Under the pieces are notes generated by a model, which saw only the letters and a program-made list of their open reading frames with translations, had not been told where the DNA came from and did no database searches. Below are positions 43,361 to 53,686 of a stretch of DNA of 64,000 bases, in pieces. The stretch's first letter is position 1; every line of letters starts with the position of its first letter. Position numbers and translations under genes: made by a program. The stretch is from positions 124,001 through 188,000 of the forward strand of contig CP038110.1 of the NCBI GenBank assembly GCA_004519485.1, given 5' to 3'. Source of the stretch: Nannochloropsis oceanica (lineage: Eukaryota > Sar > Eustigmatophyceae > Eustigmatales > Monodopsidaceae).

Positions 43361-44785
43361 TCATAATTTATTACGTCCTCCTGACGCTTCTTGCGGCGTC
43401 GTCGTCAACAGCCAGTGCTTGATCAAATGATGCGCTATCGCGTAAGGCCCAGGAATACTCAACCCACCCGGGTTTTCCCCCGTTGGGTCCAACGCTGCGG
43501 ACACAACCAGCTCCTTTGCGCCCGCCACTTCGGCCCGAGAAAACCACCGGCAATCCTCCAGTTCGTCCGTGTCCATGGAGATATCCATACTGGTAGCAGT
43601 CGCGATATAGCCCACCATTATCTGACACGACGCCCCCCGCCCAATCGGCCAGGGCTGCGAGCTGTGATACATTACATCCCCCACGCTGATTCCTGATTCT
43701 TCCTTTACCTCTCTTCGTACAGCCTCCTCCAAGCTTTCGCACTGACTCACGTACCCAGCTAAACATGAGAACATCCCGGGCCGATACACTCTCTGACGTC
43801 CTAACAACACCATATCCCTCGCAGGGTCCGTCACCAAAGCAATTACGACGGGATCAACGCGCGGATACGCGCGATTTCGGCAGCTTGTACAGGCGCGACG
43901 CCCTCCTCCTTCCACCGCTATCATTGGACTGCCACACACTCCACAGTGCTGGTGCTGACGGTGCCAGGCCAAAATAGACGCACCCAGCCCTGCCACTGCA
44001 ATGTCCTCTTCCGTGAGGACTGCTAACAGCGCCCGTACGGGTTCAAACTGGACGGCGACTTCTCCAGCTGCCTCTGCCTTGCTCTCCACATCCTCTTTGG
44101 ATCGCTTGGAGACATCTACGGCGAAAGCCCATCCGCTCACGGATGCACCGAGCGCGACACACGGAAAGTATGGTGCAGAAGAGCTATTACCGCTGGTGGT
44201 TAGTCTGCTGCTTTTGTTGGTTGGCTGCAGTTGTTCGATGGAAATTCCATAAAGCTTTTGGAGCATGTCGCCAGTCTGATAGACAATCTTGGTTTGTCTC
44301 TCTTTCGTGATTAGGGCTGACGTTCCGTGGAACAAGGCAAAGGCTGCGGAAGGAAGGGAAACGGAGATGGGGAGGCATAAAACGTGGATGATGCGGACGA
44401 TTGGTGGGCTTTCGATTTTGTGTGCCTATCAGCTTCAGATTAAAATGGATTTGTTTATCGGTGTGCTGTCGGGCTAGAAAGGCGGTATGCGTAGAATAAA
44501 GTGTGCGCTAGTACAACCCACACACCGGCTCTGCCGACCTCTCGTCCTTAACCACGTACCCGCGCCATCGGTTTTCAGTGCACTTTCAAAGGCCGCCACC
44601 TCTTTCAGCTCCGTCTCCACGCGGCTGCGGTCCAGCCCCAAGCCGCTGAAGGTGTGCGCGATGCCAAGCGGAGTGCGGCGGGAGGCCATAGCTTTGATGC
44701 TGTCGACAGTGTACGGTGAGGCAATGAAGGAGGCCTTGGAAAAGCGGGCCCAAAACATCAAAATGCCAAGCCCTGTCCTCCACAT
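43361..44785 (-). CDS. NADH pyrophosphatase, NudC/NUDT12-type Nudix (2 exons)
   Basis: Exons 44560-44785 and 43361-44343 (216-nt intron, donor GTACGT, acceptor TTCCGCAG) give 402 residues. The join gives KTDGAAFALFHGTSALI. HTFSGLGLDRSRVE near the N-terminus is the NudC start motif. The zinc ribbon is CGVCG...CTSC (about 208-229). The Nudix box GYVSQCESLEEAVRREVKEE plus SGI (about 271-293) has all catalytic Glu residues, and SQPWPIG gives NADH specificity. These enzymes split NAD(H) or remove NAD caps from RNA; that is family knowledge. The protein ends in RNKL: the tripeptide NKL is a plausible variant of the peroxisomal PTS1 signal, and NUDT12-type proteins are often peroxisomal. The hydrophobic N-terminus (GLGILMFWARFSKASFIA) is odd and could be a presequence. 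A second ATG lies nine codons in. Confidence 0.88.
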
Positions 44786-45273
44786 GCACTTAACCCTAGA
44801 AGAGGACGCTCTCCTACACTCCTGTGTACATATTGTGGGTATATAAATATATATATATATTTATTTATATCAGAATGTGAGCGAGAGCGGTGTGGGAGAA
44901 TCGAGCGCAACGGGCCGGGTACGCTCCAGTTGGCTGCCGTCTTTGCGGGCAGACGCTACCTGAGGCGAAGAAAACGAATGCCCCCCCCAAAAGTACTGGG
45001 ATTCCTTAGGGCTGGACGTGAAATCCTAGCATGCGTTTGGTCGCCTCGAGGACATCGGCATAACTCATAACTCTCCAACCTCCCCCCGACACAGCAACCA
45101 ACCCTTCCCCAAAAACCCGAAGCAACGGGATCACTTTCTCATCGAATCCATCTCCCTGCATGCACCAGAGATGCTGGCTATCTCAACACAGGATGCAAGG
45201 ACAGCCCATTCACGTTGCTGCTGAACACACCTGAAGAACGTTATACACTGTGAGTCCCATCGGACGCTGCAGA
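44786..45273. promoter_or_regulatory. Divergent promoter region, Nudix / cereblon, with AT tract
   Basis: About 490 bp lie between divergent starts. At about 44840-44872 there is an alternating TATA-rich tract (TATATAAATATATATATATA and on), the most AT-rich patch in the window, 55-90 bp upstream of the Nudix ATG. It may act as a TATA-type core promoter or a nucleosome-free patch. A C-rich run is at 44982-44989. Confidence 0.45.
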
Positions 45274-46473
45274 ATGGAGAGCCTGACGCGGGCTCACTTA
45301 CTCCCTGCTAACACTGTGATGGAACTTCCCCTGCTGATTCTGCCCCAAGTCGTGCTTTTTCCGGGTGAGACGTTGCCATTACGACTCTGGAAACTTCACC
45401 ACATCCGTCTTGTCCTCGCGATTGCTTCGGCACAACGAGGGGGTCAAGCAGCCTTTCTCGGCATTCTCAACGCGCGTTTTGAGTCCGGCCGAGGCACAGC
45501 GAGAGTGGGTTGCACATGCGAACTTGTCGAGATGGAATCAGAATGGGATGGCCACAGCGCATTTGTTGTTCAGACACGGGGCCGTCAACGGTTTCAATTT
45601 CTAGACCTCGATGGAGATCGGAATATGGAGACGCGTCATGGAGTCCCACACGCTCATGTCCGCATTCTCCCCGAGGACTGCATCATAGCACCACCGCGCT
45701 TGCCACAATGGCAAAGACCCCTGAGTACGGCAGCCATCAAGCAACACCAATCAATGTACTGGTTTCGATCGAGCTTTTTATATGCTCCCAATTTGGTGCA
45801 GAAAGCACAGGGCATCATCCAATCGGTGGCGGCTTGGGAGGGGATTATGGGTGCGTCCGGTTTGGCATTCACGCGCTTGCTGGAGAGCCAAGAAGGAGAA
45901 GGCGAAAGGCACGGCAGAGGGGGGGAGGACATTGCAGGTTTGACGGTGGAACCGGTGGCGTTTTCATTTCGCTTGGCTGCCAATTTACCACTTGACGACA
46001 TAGCACGACAGGAGTTGCTGTCGATGGAATCAGCTGTGTACAGGCTTCGAAAAGAGATCGAATTACTGAAAAACACAGCGGAACGCAGGCTTTGCTGCGC
46101 GGGATGCGATAATCCCATGGCGAGCAAAGATGCCGTTTTTAGCGTGCCTGGTGCGGAGGGTACGGTGGGGGCGTACAGTAATCCTGCGGGAATCGTGCAC
46201 CAGACGTTGACGCTGCGAGAGCTGCTGAAAGGGGCAGATGTGGGGGAAGAGGCAGTAGCGTTGGAAGGGGAGCCCGAGAGGGACAATTCGTGGTTTAAAG
46301 GGTATGCGTGGACGATTGCTTATTGTTGGCGATGCAGCTTACATTTGGGCTGGCTGTTTACATTTTGTGGTGAATCGAATGAAGGGGAAGGGGTGCCTTT
46401 GGCGCGATTTTGGGGAATGCGGCGACCAGCTTTAAAGGATGAGGCGGTCAAATTTGAGGAGGAGGGGTTTTAG
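45274..46473 (+). CDS. Cereblon homologue (LON-CULT)
   Basis: Single exon, 399 residues from the ATG at 45274. Residues about 16-190 form a LON-like N-terminal domain (LILPQVVLFPGETLPLRLWK; QTRGRQRFQFLDLDGD). After a helical DDB1-binding-type linker comes the CULT domain (about 270-385). Zinc ligands are C275/C278 (CAGC) and C351/C354 (CWRC). YSNPAGIVHQTLTL and SWFKGYAWTIAYCWRCSLHL are close to the human sequence. The three tryptophans of the thalidomide-binding cage are present as W340, W346 and W360, with the same 6- and 14-residue spacing as in human cereblon. The His before the first Trp is Asn here. The end ARFWGMRRPALK also matches. In animals and plants cereblon is a substrate receptor of CUL4-DDB1 ubiquitin ligase. 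The frame opens upstream at a GTG but the ATG is preferred. Confidence 0.93.
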   Translation: MESLTRAHLLPANTVMELPLLILPQVVLFPGETLPLRLWKLHHIRLVLAIASAQRGGQAAFLGILNARFESGRGTARVGCTCELVEMESEWDGHSAFVVQTRGRQRFQFLDLDGDRNMETRHGVPHAHVRILPEDCIIAPPRLPQWQRPLSTAAIKQHQSMYWFRSSFLYAPNLVQKAQGIIQSVAAWEGIMGASGLAFTRLLESQEGEGERHGRGGEDIAGLTVEPVAFSFRLAANLPLDDIARQELLSMESAVYRLRKEIELLKNTAERRLCCAGCDNPMASKDAVFSVPGAEGTVGAYSNPAGIVHQTLTLRELLKGADVGEEAVALEGEPERDNSWFKGYAWTIAYCWRCSLHLGWLFTFCGESNEGEGVPLARFWGMRRPALKDEAVKFEEEGF

Positions 46474-47272
46474 GCCTGGTTGGGGGGGAAATGGAGGAGT
46501 GAATGGATAATGAGACTCTTCTCCGCTTTCCACGAGGGGAATGGCGAGGACCCAACATCATGTGATGGCGACCTTCGGAATTGGACCCCTTTTCCGCGTG
46601 AATATAGTTGCGGAGGAAGGAGTGGAGGAGATTGAAAGAGAGTATTGAAAAGGAGACGATGAAGGGATACACACAAACACAGAAATAAAAGAACGTAGTT
46701 GTAGAGTGGCAAAGAAAGGAACATGATGCTTGAACAGAGCGAACGAAATAGGATTGGATGTTTATAGTGAGACACCCCCCCCGAGCGACTAACGTCACGA
46801 AGACATGAAGAGGCTTGCAGAAAATCGATGAGAAGTACAATTGTCAGATAAATGCCTTGTTTTTGTACTATCAGGTGTTTTCGATGGTTTGCTTTGGAAT
46901 GAGCATTCTATCTTTTCTTCCGATCAACAGCGGCCCTTACTTGTTTTGCTTGACAGGCCAATATCCCTCCAAATTGTCCAGCTTCCTCTCCCATCTGCTT
47001 TTTAACCCCCACATGCATCACGCCTAAACCACCGATAATAACTCTTTTGCATGTCATGCTTCGACTTCGTCTCTGAGCTCTCTAATTTTAAACCGTGCTC
47101 CATCCTACTACTCTACCCCACCAAGACGAATAAAATCCTGCCTATTTGCCTCGTTTTTTTGGAAGCGCTGGTTCTCTCTGTCTTCCGTACCCTTTCTTCT
47201 TTCCATCCTCCCTCATTCCTGGTCACCATCCTGAATTCCTGCCCTCCTTTCATCCCCTCCTCTCCCCGTCCC
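46474..47272. other. Convergent intergenic region, about 800 bp
   Basis: The 3' flanks of the cereblon and M1 aminopeptidase genes meet here. The left half is GA-rich, and the right half is CT-rich and AT-rich. Frames up to about 130 codons have no domain. No gene is seen. Confidence 0.5.
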
Positions 47273-50215
47273 CTACTGCTCGCCTGCCAGCTTCTTCCAA
47301 AACATCGGATTGCCAATCTCCCTTTTCAGCCTGTCTAAGAACCTGGTGTTAATGCGTATCCTCTCTAGGGTCTGCGCAATCTTCCTCTGGCTCGACGGCA
47401 AAGGGTTCTCTTCAAAAAACGACTCAATTTCATTCGCCTTCTCCGCTGAACTGAAACTCCCACATGAATAAACTATCACGGCATCCATCAACGAGCTGGA
47501 AGCCGTCGCGAGCTTCGCCTTAAGCGCCCCGAAATTCGTCTTGAAAAAATTCCAAGCCAACTCCAATCCCTCATGTGATGACCCCGACACCGAGCCAATG
47601 GGGTAAAAGAAGTCCTGCAATTTAATGTCATTCAACGCCCAGTCAAGCACCTTCCGCTTCAGCTTCGGGTCAGACGTCGCACCAATAGCATTATATATCT
47701 GCTTCTTCTCCACATTGCTCGGTGCTTCGTCATATAGCCGCATGACTTGATCAAACTCCGACTGATGCCCCGCCTTCAACACCATACTCAACACCGGCAC
47801 CTTGTACTCAGACGGTAGTGTCGCCACATCCGAGGGATCCTGCAAAATAGCCTCAAATCTTCGCCTGGCCTCCAGCAATACCTCAGGTTCCGACCAGCAA
47901 AAAAGGGAGAGGAGAGAAATAAGCGTTGCTCGAAGGAGCTTCCCTAGGTGCCCGTCGTCGCTGCGGGGATTCCAACCCACTTTGAGTGCGGCGGGCTTGA
48001 CGAGACAAGAGGCAAATTGCGCGAAGCGCTTCCTAATCTCGGGGGCCTGGATCAAGAGCTTATCGAGCGCTGTCAGGACCTGAGCGAGTGCTTCCCAGAC
48101 AGTGCTGCTATCTTCTTGCTCATACGCCTTGATAAGGGTCAGGAGTTGTGTCGCAGGGATCATCCCCTTCTTGGTCAGGTTAAAACAATCCAACAGCAGC
48201 CCCGCTCGGTCGGTGGCTGGGAGGCTCTTGTCGCGGATACCAGCGGCGAGGCGGGCAAGTAGCTCAGGAGGGTAGAGGACACGTAAGGGGGCGTGCTGTC
48301 CAAAGTTGAGCTTGATCCAATCGGTAGGACTGCTCAGAGGGATCTCGATCTTGTCCATCTTGGTAGTCAAGAGCTGGAGTTCGGGTTGACTGCCATTGGA
48401 CGCAGCAGCGGAGGCTGAGGCGGCAGTGCCGTAGAGGAGGGGGACGGTCCAGAGCTTGTTTTCTTCTTCCTTCGAGAGAGCGCCCTCTACCAGGAACCAG
48501 GACTGAGAGACTGTGAGGGTGGCCATCATATCGGTGAGTTCCACGGACTCGACGCGGATGATCGGATACCCCATCTGCTCGGTCCAGGAGGCCATCATCT
48601 GCCCGATGGGCTTCCCCGACACCTTCTCCCATGCATTCCACAAGTCGAATGTCTCGGTATTGCTATACTGGTGCCGCTGCATGTAGAGCTGCAAGCCCCT
48701 CTTGAAATCTGCAGCGCCCAGGACGGCGTGCAGCATCCGCACGACGGACGCTCCTTTACAATACGAAATGGCATCAAACACTTGTTCCACCTCCTCTGCA
48801 TGCCCAATAGGCACCTGAATCGGGTGCGACGTTCGCAACGAATCCAAGTTCAATGCCGCATTTTGCGCATCAATCGTAAACTGTTCCCACATCAACCATT
48901 CCGGGAAAAGTGAATCCGTCGCATAATTCTCCGTCCAGCTCGCAAACCCCTCGTTTAACCACAGGTCATCCCACCATTGCATCGTCACCAGATTCCCAAA
49001 CCACTGATGGGCCAGCTCATGTGCCACGACTGTCGCCACTCGCTGCTTCTGCTGTGAGCTCGCCTTCGCGATATCGATCAATATATCCACCTCCCGATAC
49101 GTCACCAGACCCCAATTCTCCATCGCCCCCATTGCAAACTCGGGAATAGCCACCATATCCAGCTTGGGCAAAGGGTAAGGGATCGCAAAGAAATCGTCAT
49201 AAAGATCCAACGTGTCCTTAGCTACATTAAGGCCAAATCGACCCTCCTCCGCCTTGCCTGGAGGGGTGTAAACCCGTACAGTGACCCCGTGCTTGGTCGT
49301 GTCTTGCACAAAATCGAACTCGCCGACGACGAAAGCCAGGAGGTAGGTGGACATCTTTGGGGTGGGAGCGTAGCGGATCATACGCTTACCAGTGCCCGAT
49401 ATCTCGGAGCTAATCACCTCGGGCATATTACTAAACGCAGTCAGCTTCCCGGGAATCATCAGTGTTACCTCAAACACAGCCTTGACGCCCGGCTCGTCCC
49501 AGCAGGGGAAAGCCCGACGGGCGTCCAAAGATTCAAATTGAGTGGAAACCATAATCTTACTCTTGCCCGCTATGTCCGTATACCCCGACCGGTAGAATCC
49601 TGCCATCTGATTATTGTGCGTGCCTTGAAAAAGCACATGCAGCTCACCGACGCCCACGGGCAAGGGCGAGGAAAAGGTGAAGGCCAAAGTGTGATTTTTC
49701 AGGTTGTGGGCGAGGCCAATAAGATCGATAACCTCCCCACCTGCAGGCGTAAAGGTCACTTTCCTGATAAGAAGCTCTTTGGAGTGCAGCACGATTGTTG
49801 TGGTTGTCTCCACTACTTGTAGCTCCACTTTCTCGTCGCCTTCAAAGATAAACCTTACATACAGTTGGGGAGGGTACATATAGTGACATAGTGGGGAGTT
49901 GAGCGGCGATACAAAGACAGGAGCTCTAACCACACCTGTGACCAGCCAGTGCGCTTCCGTACGCAGAGTGACTATCGTGCTTGCCGGTTAGGCCCAAGTC
50001 CTTTCTAATCGACATGCACAACCCTCGGCCTACGTTCACTAACAAGGCAGCATCACGTCCATCTGAGGCGGTTGGTATCATCAAGCCTCGTCCCTCTCCT
50101 TCCTCCCCTCGACTTACTTCTCTAGATCCACGTCGAACGTTAGGTCGTACTTGAGCGGCACCACATTCTTGGGAAGCAGCACGCGGCCCTTGGCCTTGTC
50201 AGAAACGAGCGCCAT
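47273..50215 (-). CDS. M1 puromycin-sensitive-type aminopeptidase (2 exons)
   Basis: Exons 50118-50215 and 47273-49853 (264-nt intron) give 892 residues. Joining LLPKNVVPLKYDLTFDVDLE across the intron to KFIFEGDEKVELQV reproduces the PSA-type N-terminal beta domain without gaps. The exopeptidase motif is MGAMENWG (about 272-276) and the zinc site is HELAHQWFGNLVTMQWWDDL followed by WLNEGFA (HELAH at about 311-315), so all catalytic residues are present. The C-terminal helical domain (ERAP1-C-like) is complete to FWKKLAGEQ. The enzyme trims N-terminal residues from peptides, acting after the proteasome in the cytosol in known species. There is no signal peptide or membrane span. It is divergent to the FHA-RING gene. 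Confidence 0.94.
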
Positions 50216-50824
50216 CCGTCCTGTGGATGTCGGGATGGGGGGCCAAGATGGGATAAGTCTGATAGCTTGAGTTGCTCGAAGTGGATGGAGTCAGTGCCTG
50301 TGTGGGGGGCGGAAGTGGAGAGCTGCGGGAGGTGTGTGCCGGGCGTGGTGGCGTCGATGGTGAGGCGGATAGGGGTATTTGAAGACGAAGAAGAGATGAT
50401 CGTTGATCGTGGCCGTGGCAGAGCGTTAGTTGGACGTAAACGCGCCCCGCCACACCCAGGTCACTTGGCCCTCTGCTTAGTGATCGAGACGGCGCACAGG
50501 ACGACGACGGCTGCCTAGTATGCCTACGGTTTGTGGTGTGTGAAGAGAGTGATGTGATCAAATGACCCAACGCGCGCTCGCTGATATACGGTCGCTGTGA
50601 GGAGCCCCCCCCGCCTGGCTCCATGTGATCCGATGACTCTAAAGCGGCCGCAGCACAAGACAGGACCCACAAAGCCTGAAGTCACATCCAATGCACCTTT
50701 TACTTAACGCTCCCTTTTTCTTATATTTCTTCAGGCTTTGCACCTAACATTCCAACTTTTTGAGCTGCTTTACATATCGGGCGTGCGACGGAAAGCAAGA
50801 GCACACACGGAAGCAGGCTCGCCC
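50216..50824. promoter_or_regulatory. Divergent promoter region, aminopeptidase / FHA-RING
   Basis: About 610 bp lie between divergent starts. The frame of the FHA-RING gene is open back to about 50738 but only through non-ATG codons. I see no defined motif. Confidence 0.4.
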
Positions 50825-53206
50825 ATGCCTTACCACTACAATCTGCACCAGCACCAGCACCCGCACCAGATAGAGCGTGTTGACATGGTGAGTACTGCTG
50901 CTGCTCCTCCTGCTGCTGCTCGTGCTCCTGCTGCTGCTCCGGCTGCTGCTGCTCCTGCCGCTGCCCTTTCTTGTCCGGGTGCCTCCATCGCCCCTACCTA
51001 CCGACTAAATCTGATTCCCGAAGAATGCTTGGAGGGCAACCAGAACTTGCCTTCGTGCATCGAGCTGGTCAACCTACCCGTGGCAATAGGGCGGGCCTGC
51101 GCGCGGAAGTTTGGAGCCGTCTCGTATGCCAAGAAGGTTAACGTGATGGGAATGGGCATCAGCAGACAGCATTGCTCCTTCTTGCGGTTTGGCAACGCGC
51201 TGCAAATCGTCGATGAGTCCAGTCAAGGTGTAGCAGTAAATGGCATTCGAATTCGACCTCTACTCCCCAGGACCTTGGCAGCAGGAGATAAAATTGTGTT
51301 GGGACTGCCTCAGGCACACATGGTGGAAGTCGGCGCCTCTTACCCTGTCCCGGGGAGTAGCACCAAGGGAGGGGCTGTCTTTCGCGTGGAGCTTTATCAG
51401 GCTGCTCCTGCGCCTATCAGTAGCAGTGGCTGCAGTAGTAGCAGTAGTAGTAGTAGCAGCAGCAGCAGCAGCAGCAGCGATGAGGCGTCTATGCCTTCTT
51501 TTTCTTCTCCATCTGTACCAGTTGCCTCCGATGCAGCCGCAGCTGATGCTTCTTCGATGGTGAGAGCGAGAGAGACAAGAGGAGCTTCACCGTCAGTAGG
51601 CAGTGTTGGCAGCAGGAGTGCGAGCAGTCAAATAGAAGAGACTGCGGCAGTGGGTGTGGCGATCGAAAGCCACAGCCACGAGGAAGACGAGGAGATGGAT
51701 CAGAAGGAGAAGGAGGTCGATGAGAAGAAGGAAGAGGAGAAGAAGTGGGAGCAGGGGCAGGAGCAGGAGCAGGAGCAGGAGCTGGAGCAGGAGCAGGGAC
51801 AGCAGCAGGAGCAGGAGCAGGGCCAGGAGAACAGTCACCAGACCGATAGCAGCAGTGACGTAGAGATTGTGGAGGTGCGGCCTGCAGTGGCGAGGCGGAA
51901 GCGTAAGAGTAGCCAAAGAGAGATTGTCTCCCTTCTGGATGACGATAGCAGTGGAGATGACGACCACGTCCAGTTGACGGGTGAGTGTGGTGGAGGTGGA
52001 GGAGGAGGGGGAGGGGGGGAAGGTCCACGCAAACGCCGCCAGAACGCGGTGATGGCCATGGTGGGTGCAGGAGCAGTAGCTGCAGCCAAGGAGAAGGACG
52101 CAGAGGGAGGGCGAAAAGAGGAGAGGGAGTATAAACGACGATGGCTCAAGGCGTTGGAATGCACGGTGTGTATGGAGCCGCTTTGTACGGCTGCCCATAT
52201 CTCATGTGGGCATATCGCGTGCTTTACCTGCATTCATCGGCGGTTTGCGCATCAGAGTTTCGAGGATGGGAGTGCTTATGGCTTTCAGGAACGCAAACGC
52301 CTGTGTCCGACTTGCCGCAAGGACATTTTCTTCATGAGCCGGGATGTGAAAATGGATGAGTTGGTCGAAGAGTCCATGAGTAATGACGCGGATATGATGG
52401 CACCATGCGAGCGGATGGTGTGGGAGGAACGGAAGCGAGATGGACTGGCCCTAGCGAGGTACTACGAAGCGAAGCTTTGCAACAACCCCCAGCAATTTAT
52501 CCACAGAAAAAAGGATGTGATGATCAAGGCTGTGATAAGGGCGATACAGCCCTTTGTTGGAGAGGGGGGAGGAAGAGGAGGGGATGAGGTCGGAGGTCGG
52601 GGGAGGGGCGCGGTTTGTCACGTATGTCGGCAGAGAGTAGAGGGAGGGAAGGAGGGAGGGTATGAAGCGACTTGGAGCTTGCCAGCGGCGCAGGGATTCA
52701 AGCCGATCCCGTCGTCGGCGACTGTGCATTTGGAGTGTTTGCGGGATTCGGCTTGCAAGGCAATTAGGAAGGGCTTGTCACCTGAGGGGATGGTTTCGTT
52801 ATCCGTTCGTCTAGATGTCCAAAGTCTGTTCGTGGAAGAGGAGGGAGGGCTGGAGGGCTTCAGGAAGAGAAAGATTTATCAGGTGCTGAGTGAGGAGCGA
52901 CAGGACTACCCCTGGTGGGTGGATGGGAAGATCAAACTTCAAATTCTAACCAACAGAAGGATACAGCTCGTACCACTCCCGGTAGCCTTTGCTGTTGCTC
53001 GAGGGTCGGGGAGCACCATTGGGATAGCATCTGGGGCCTCTGCGGCCTCTTCCGTCGTACACAATTCCTCAGGCACAGCTGATGCGGCGGTGGCTGCGGC
53101 GCCGCAACGTAGGACACCTCGGCAGCCCCAACAACAACCGCACCAGGAGCAACAGCAAGAGCAGCAGCAGCCACCTCGAAGGCTTGTGTTGGATGTGGAC
53201 GACTGA
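50825..53206 (+). CDS. FHA-RING protein (CHFR/RNF8-like)
   Basis: Single exon, 793 residues from the ATG at 50825; a second ATG at 50885 is also possible. An Ala/Pro-rich N-terminus precedes an FHA domain at about 75-180 (VAIGRACARKFGA, MGISRQHCSFLRFGN, QGVAVNGIRIRPL), which in this class binds phosphothreonine. A long disordered middle follows: a poly-Ser run, Glu/Lys-rich and Glu/Gln repeats, a Gly9-type run, and SSDVEIVEV, which looks like a SUMO-interacting motif. The RING lies at about 447-499 (CTVCMEPLCTAAHISCGHIA, CFTCI ... CPTCRK) with an unusually long stretch of about 27 residues between the third and fourth Cys pairs. A further Cys/His cluster is at about 598-640 (VCHVCRQRV ... HLECL). 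The FHA-plus-RING pairing is that of CHFR and RNF8, E3 ligases in mitotic-stress and DNA-damage signalling. A PBZ finger is not visible. The C-terminus is Gln/Pro-rich. Confidence 0.85.
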   Translation: MPYHYNLHQHQHPHQIERVDMVSTAAAPPAAARAPAAAPAAAAPAAALSCPGASIAPTYRLNLIPEECLEGNQNLPSCIELVNLPVAIGRACARKFGAVSYAKKVNVMGMGISRQHCSFLRFGNALQIVDESSQGVAVNGIRIRPLLPRTLAAGDKIVLGLPQAHMVEVGASYPVPGSSTKGGAVFRVELYQAAPAPISSSGCSSSSSSSSSSSSSSSDEASMPSFSSPSVPVASDAAAADASSMVRARETRGASPSVGSVGSRSASSQIEETAAVGVAIESHSHEEDEEMDQKEKEVDEKKEEEKKWEQGQEQEQEQELEQEQGQQQEQEQGQENSHQTDSSSDVEIVEVRPAVARRKRKSSQREIVSLLDDDSSGDDDHVQLTGECGGGGGGGGGGEGPRKRRQNAVMAMVGAGAVAAAKEKDAEGGRKEEREYKRRWLKALECTVCMEPLCTAAHISCGHIACFTCIHRRFAHQSFEDGSAYGFQERKRLCPTCRKDIFFMSRDVKMDELVEESMSNDADMMAPCERMVWEERKRDGLALARYYEAKLCNNPQQFIHRKKDVMIKAVIRAIQPFVGEGGGRGGDEVGGRGRGAVCHVCRQRVEGGKEGGYEATWSLPAAQGFKPIPSSATVHLECLRDSACKAIRKGLSPEGMVSLSVRLDVQSLFVEEEGGLEGFRKRKIYQVLSEERQDYPWWVDGKIKLQILTNRRIQLVPLPVAFAVARGSGSTIGIASGASAASSVVHNSSGTADAAVAAAPQRRTPRQPQQQPHQEQQQEQQQPPRRLVLDVDD

Positions 53207-53686
53207 GGAAGGACGGGAGAAGGAGGAAGGGAAGAAGGGAGACAGAAAGTGGAAAATACAGATATGAATGTATAAATAAGATAAATACATAAAGAACCAA
53301 CGAGAAGAATATGTACAAGAGGGCAAAGAGACACGCAAATCGATAACTCACAAAAACACAAGACAAAAGCAAGACGCTAAATAAAACGAAAAGAAAGTGA
53401 ATGTGTCTTTGGTGCGTTTAATTTTCTTGTTCGTCGTCCTTCTGTTGTGCGTGCCTTGTGGGTATATATTACTGTTTTAAAAATACTCTCCCAGCCCGTA
53501 CACATACACGCGGCCACAATTTCGTGGTTTTGTTCTTGTTTTGCCATCATCAAAGCGTATTCCGTCAGTCTTTTTATCCCCCAATCAAATCTTTGTGCGT
53601 GTCCATAAATGTCCTCGCAACTGTCGCCGCTGCAGCAACAAATCGATGGCTGTGGTTTGAAATACGTGCGGACGCGGATCTCTCTC
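53207..53686. other. Convergent intergenic region
   Basis: About 480 bp lie between the FHA-RING and SLC35B1-like stops. The left side is AG-rich. A possible donor-like AAGTAAGAG overlaps the transporter stop, so a further 3' exon in this gap cannot be excluded. No separate gene is seen. Confidence 0.45.

Noticed and set aside
44840-44872. TATA tract as a terminator hairpin or origin
   Set aside because: Simple alternating TA with position upstream of a start codon; better read as AT-rich promoter sequence.
50885-50895. ATG-GTGAGT at the FHA-RING N-terminus as an exon end
   Set aside because: No usable acceptor follows before the FHA domain and the frame is open throughout, so I kept it as coding.
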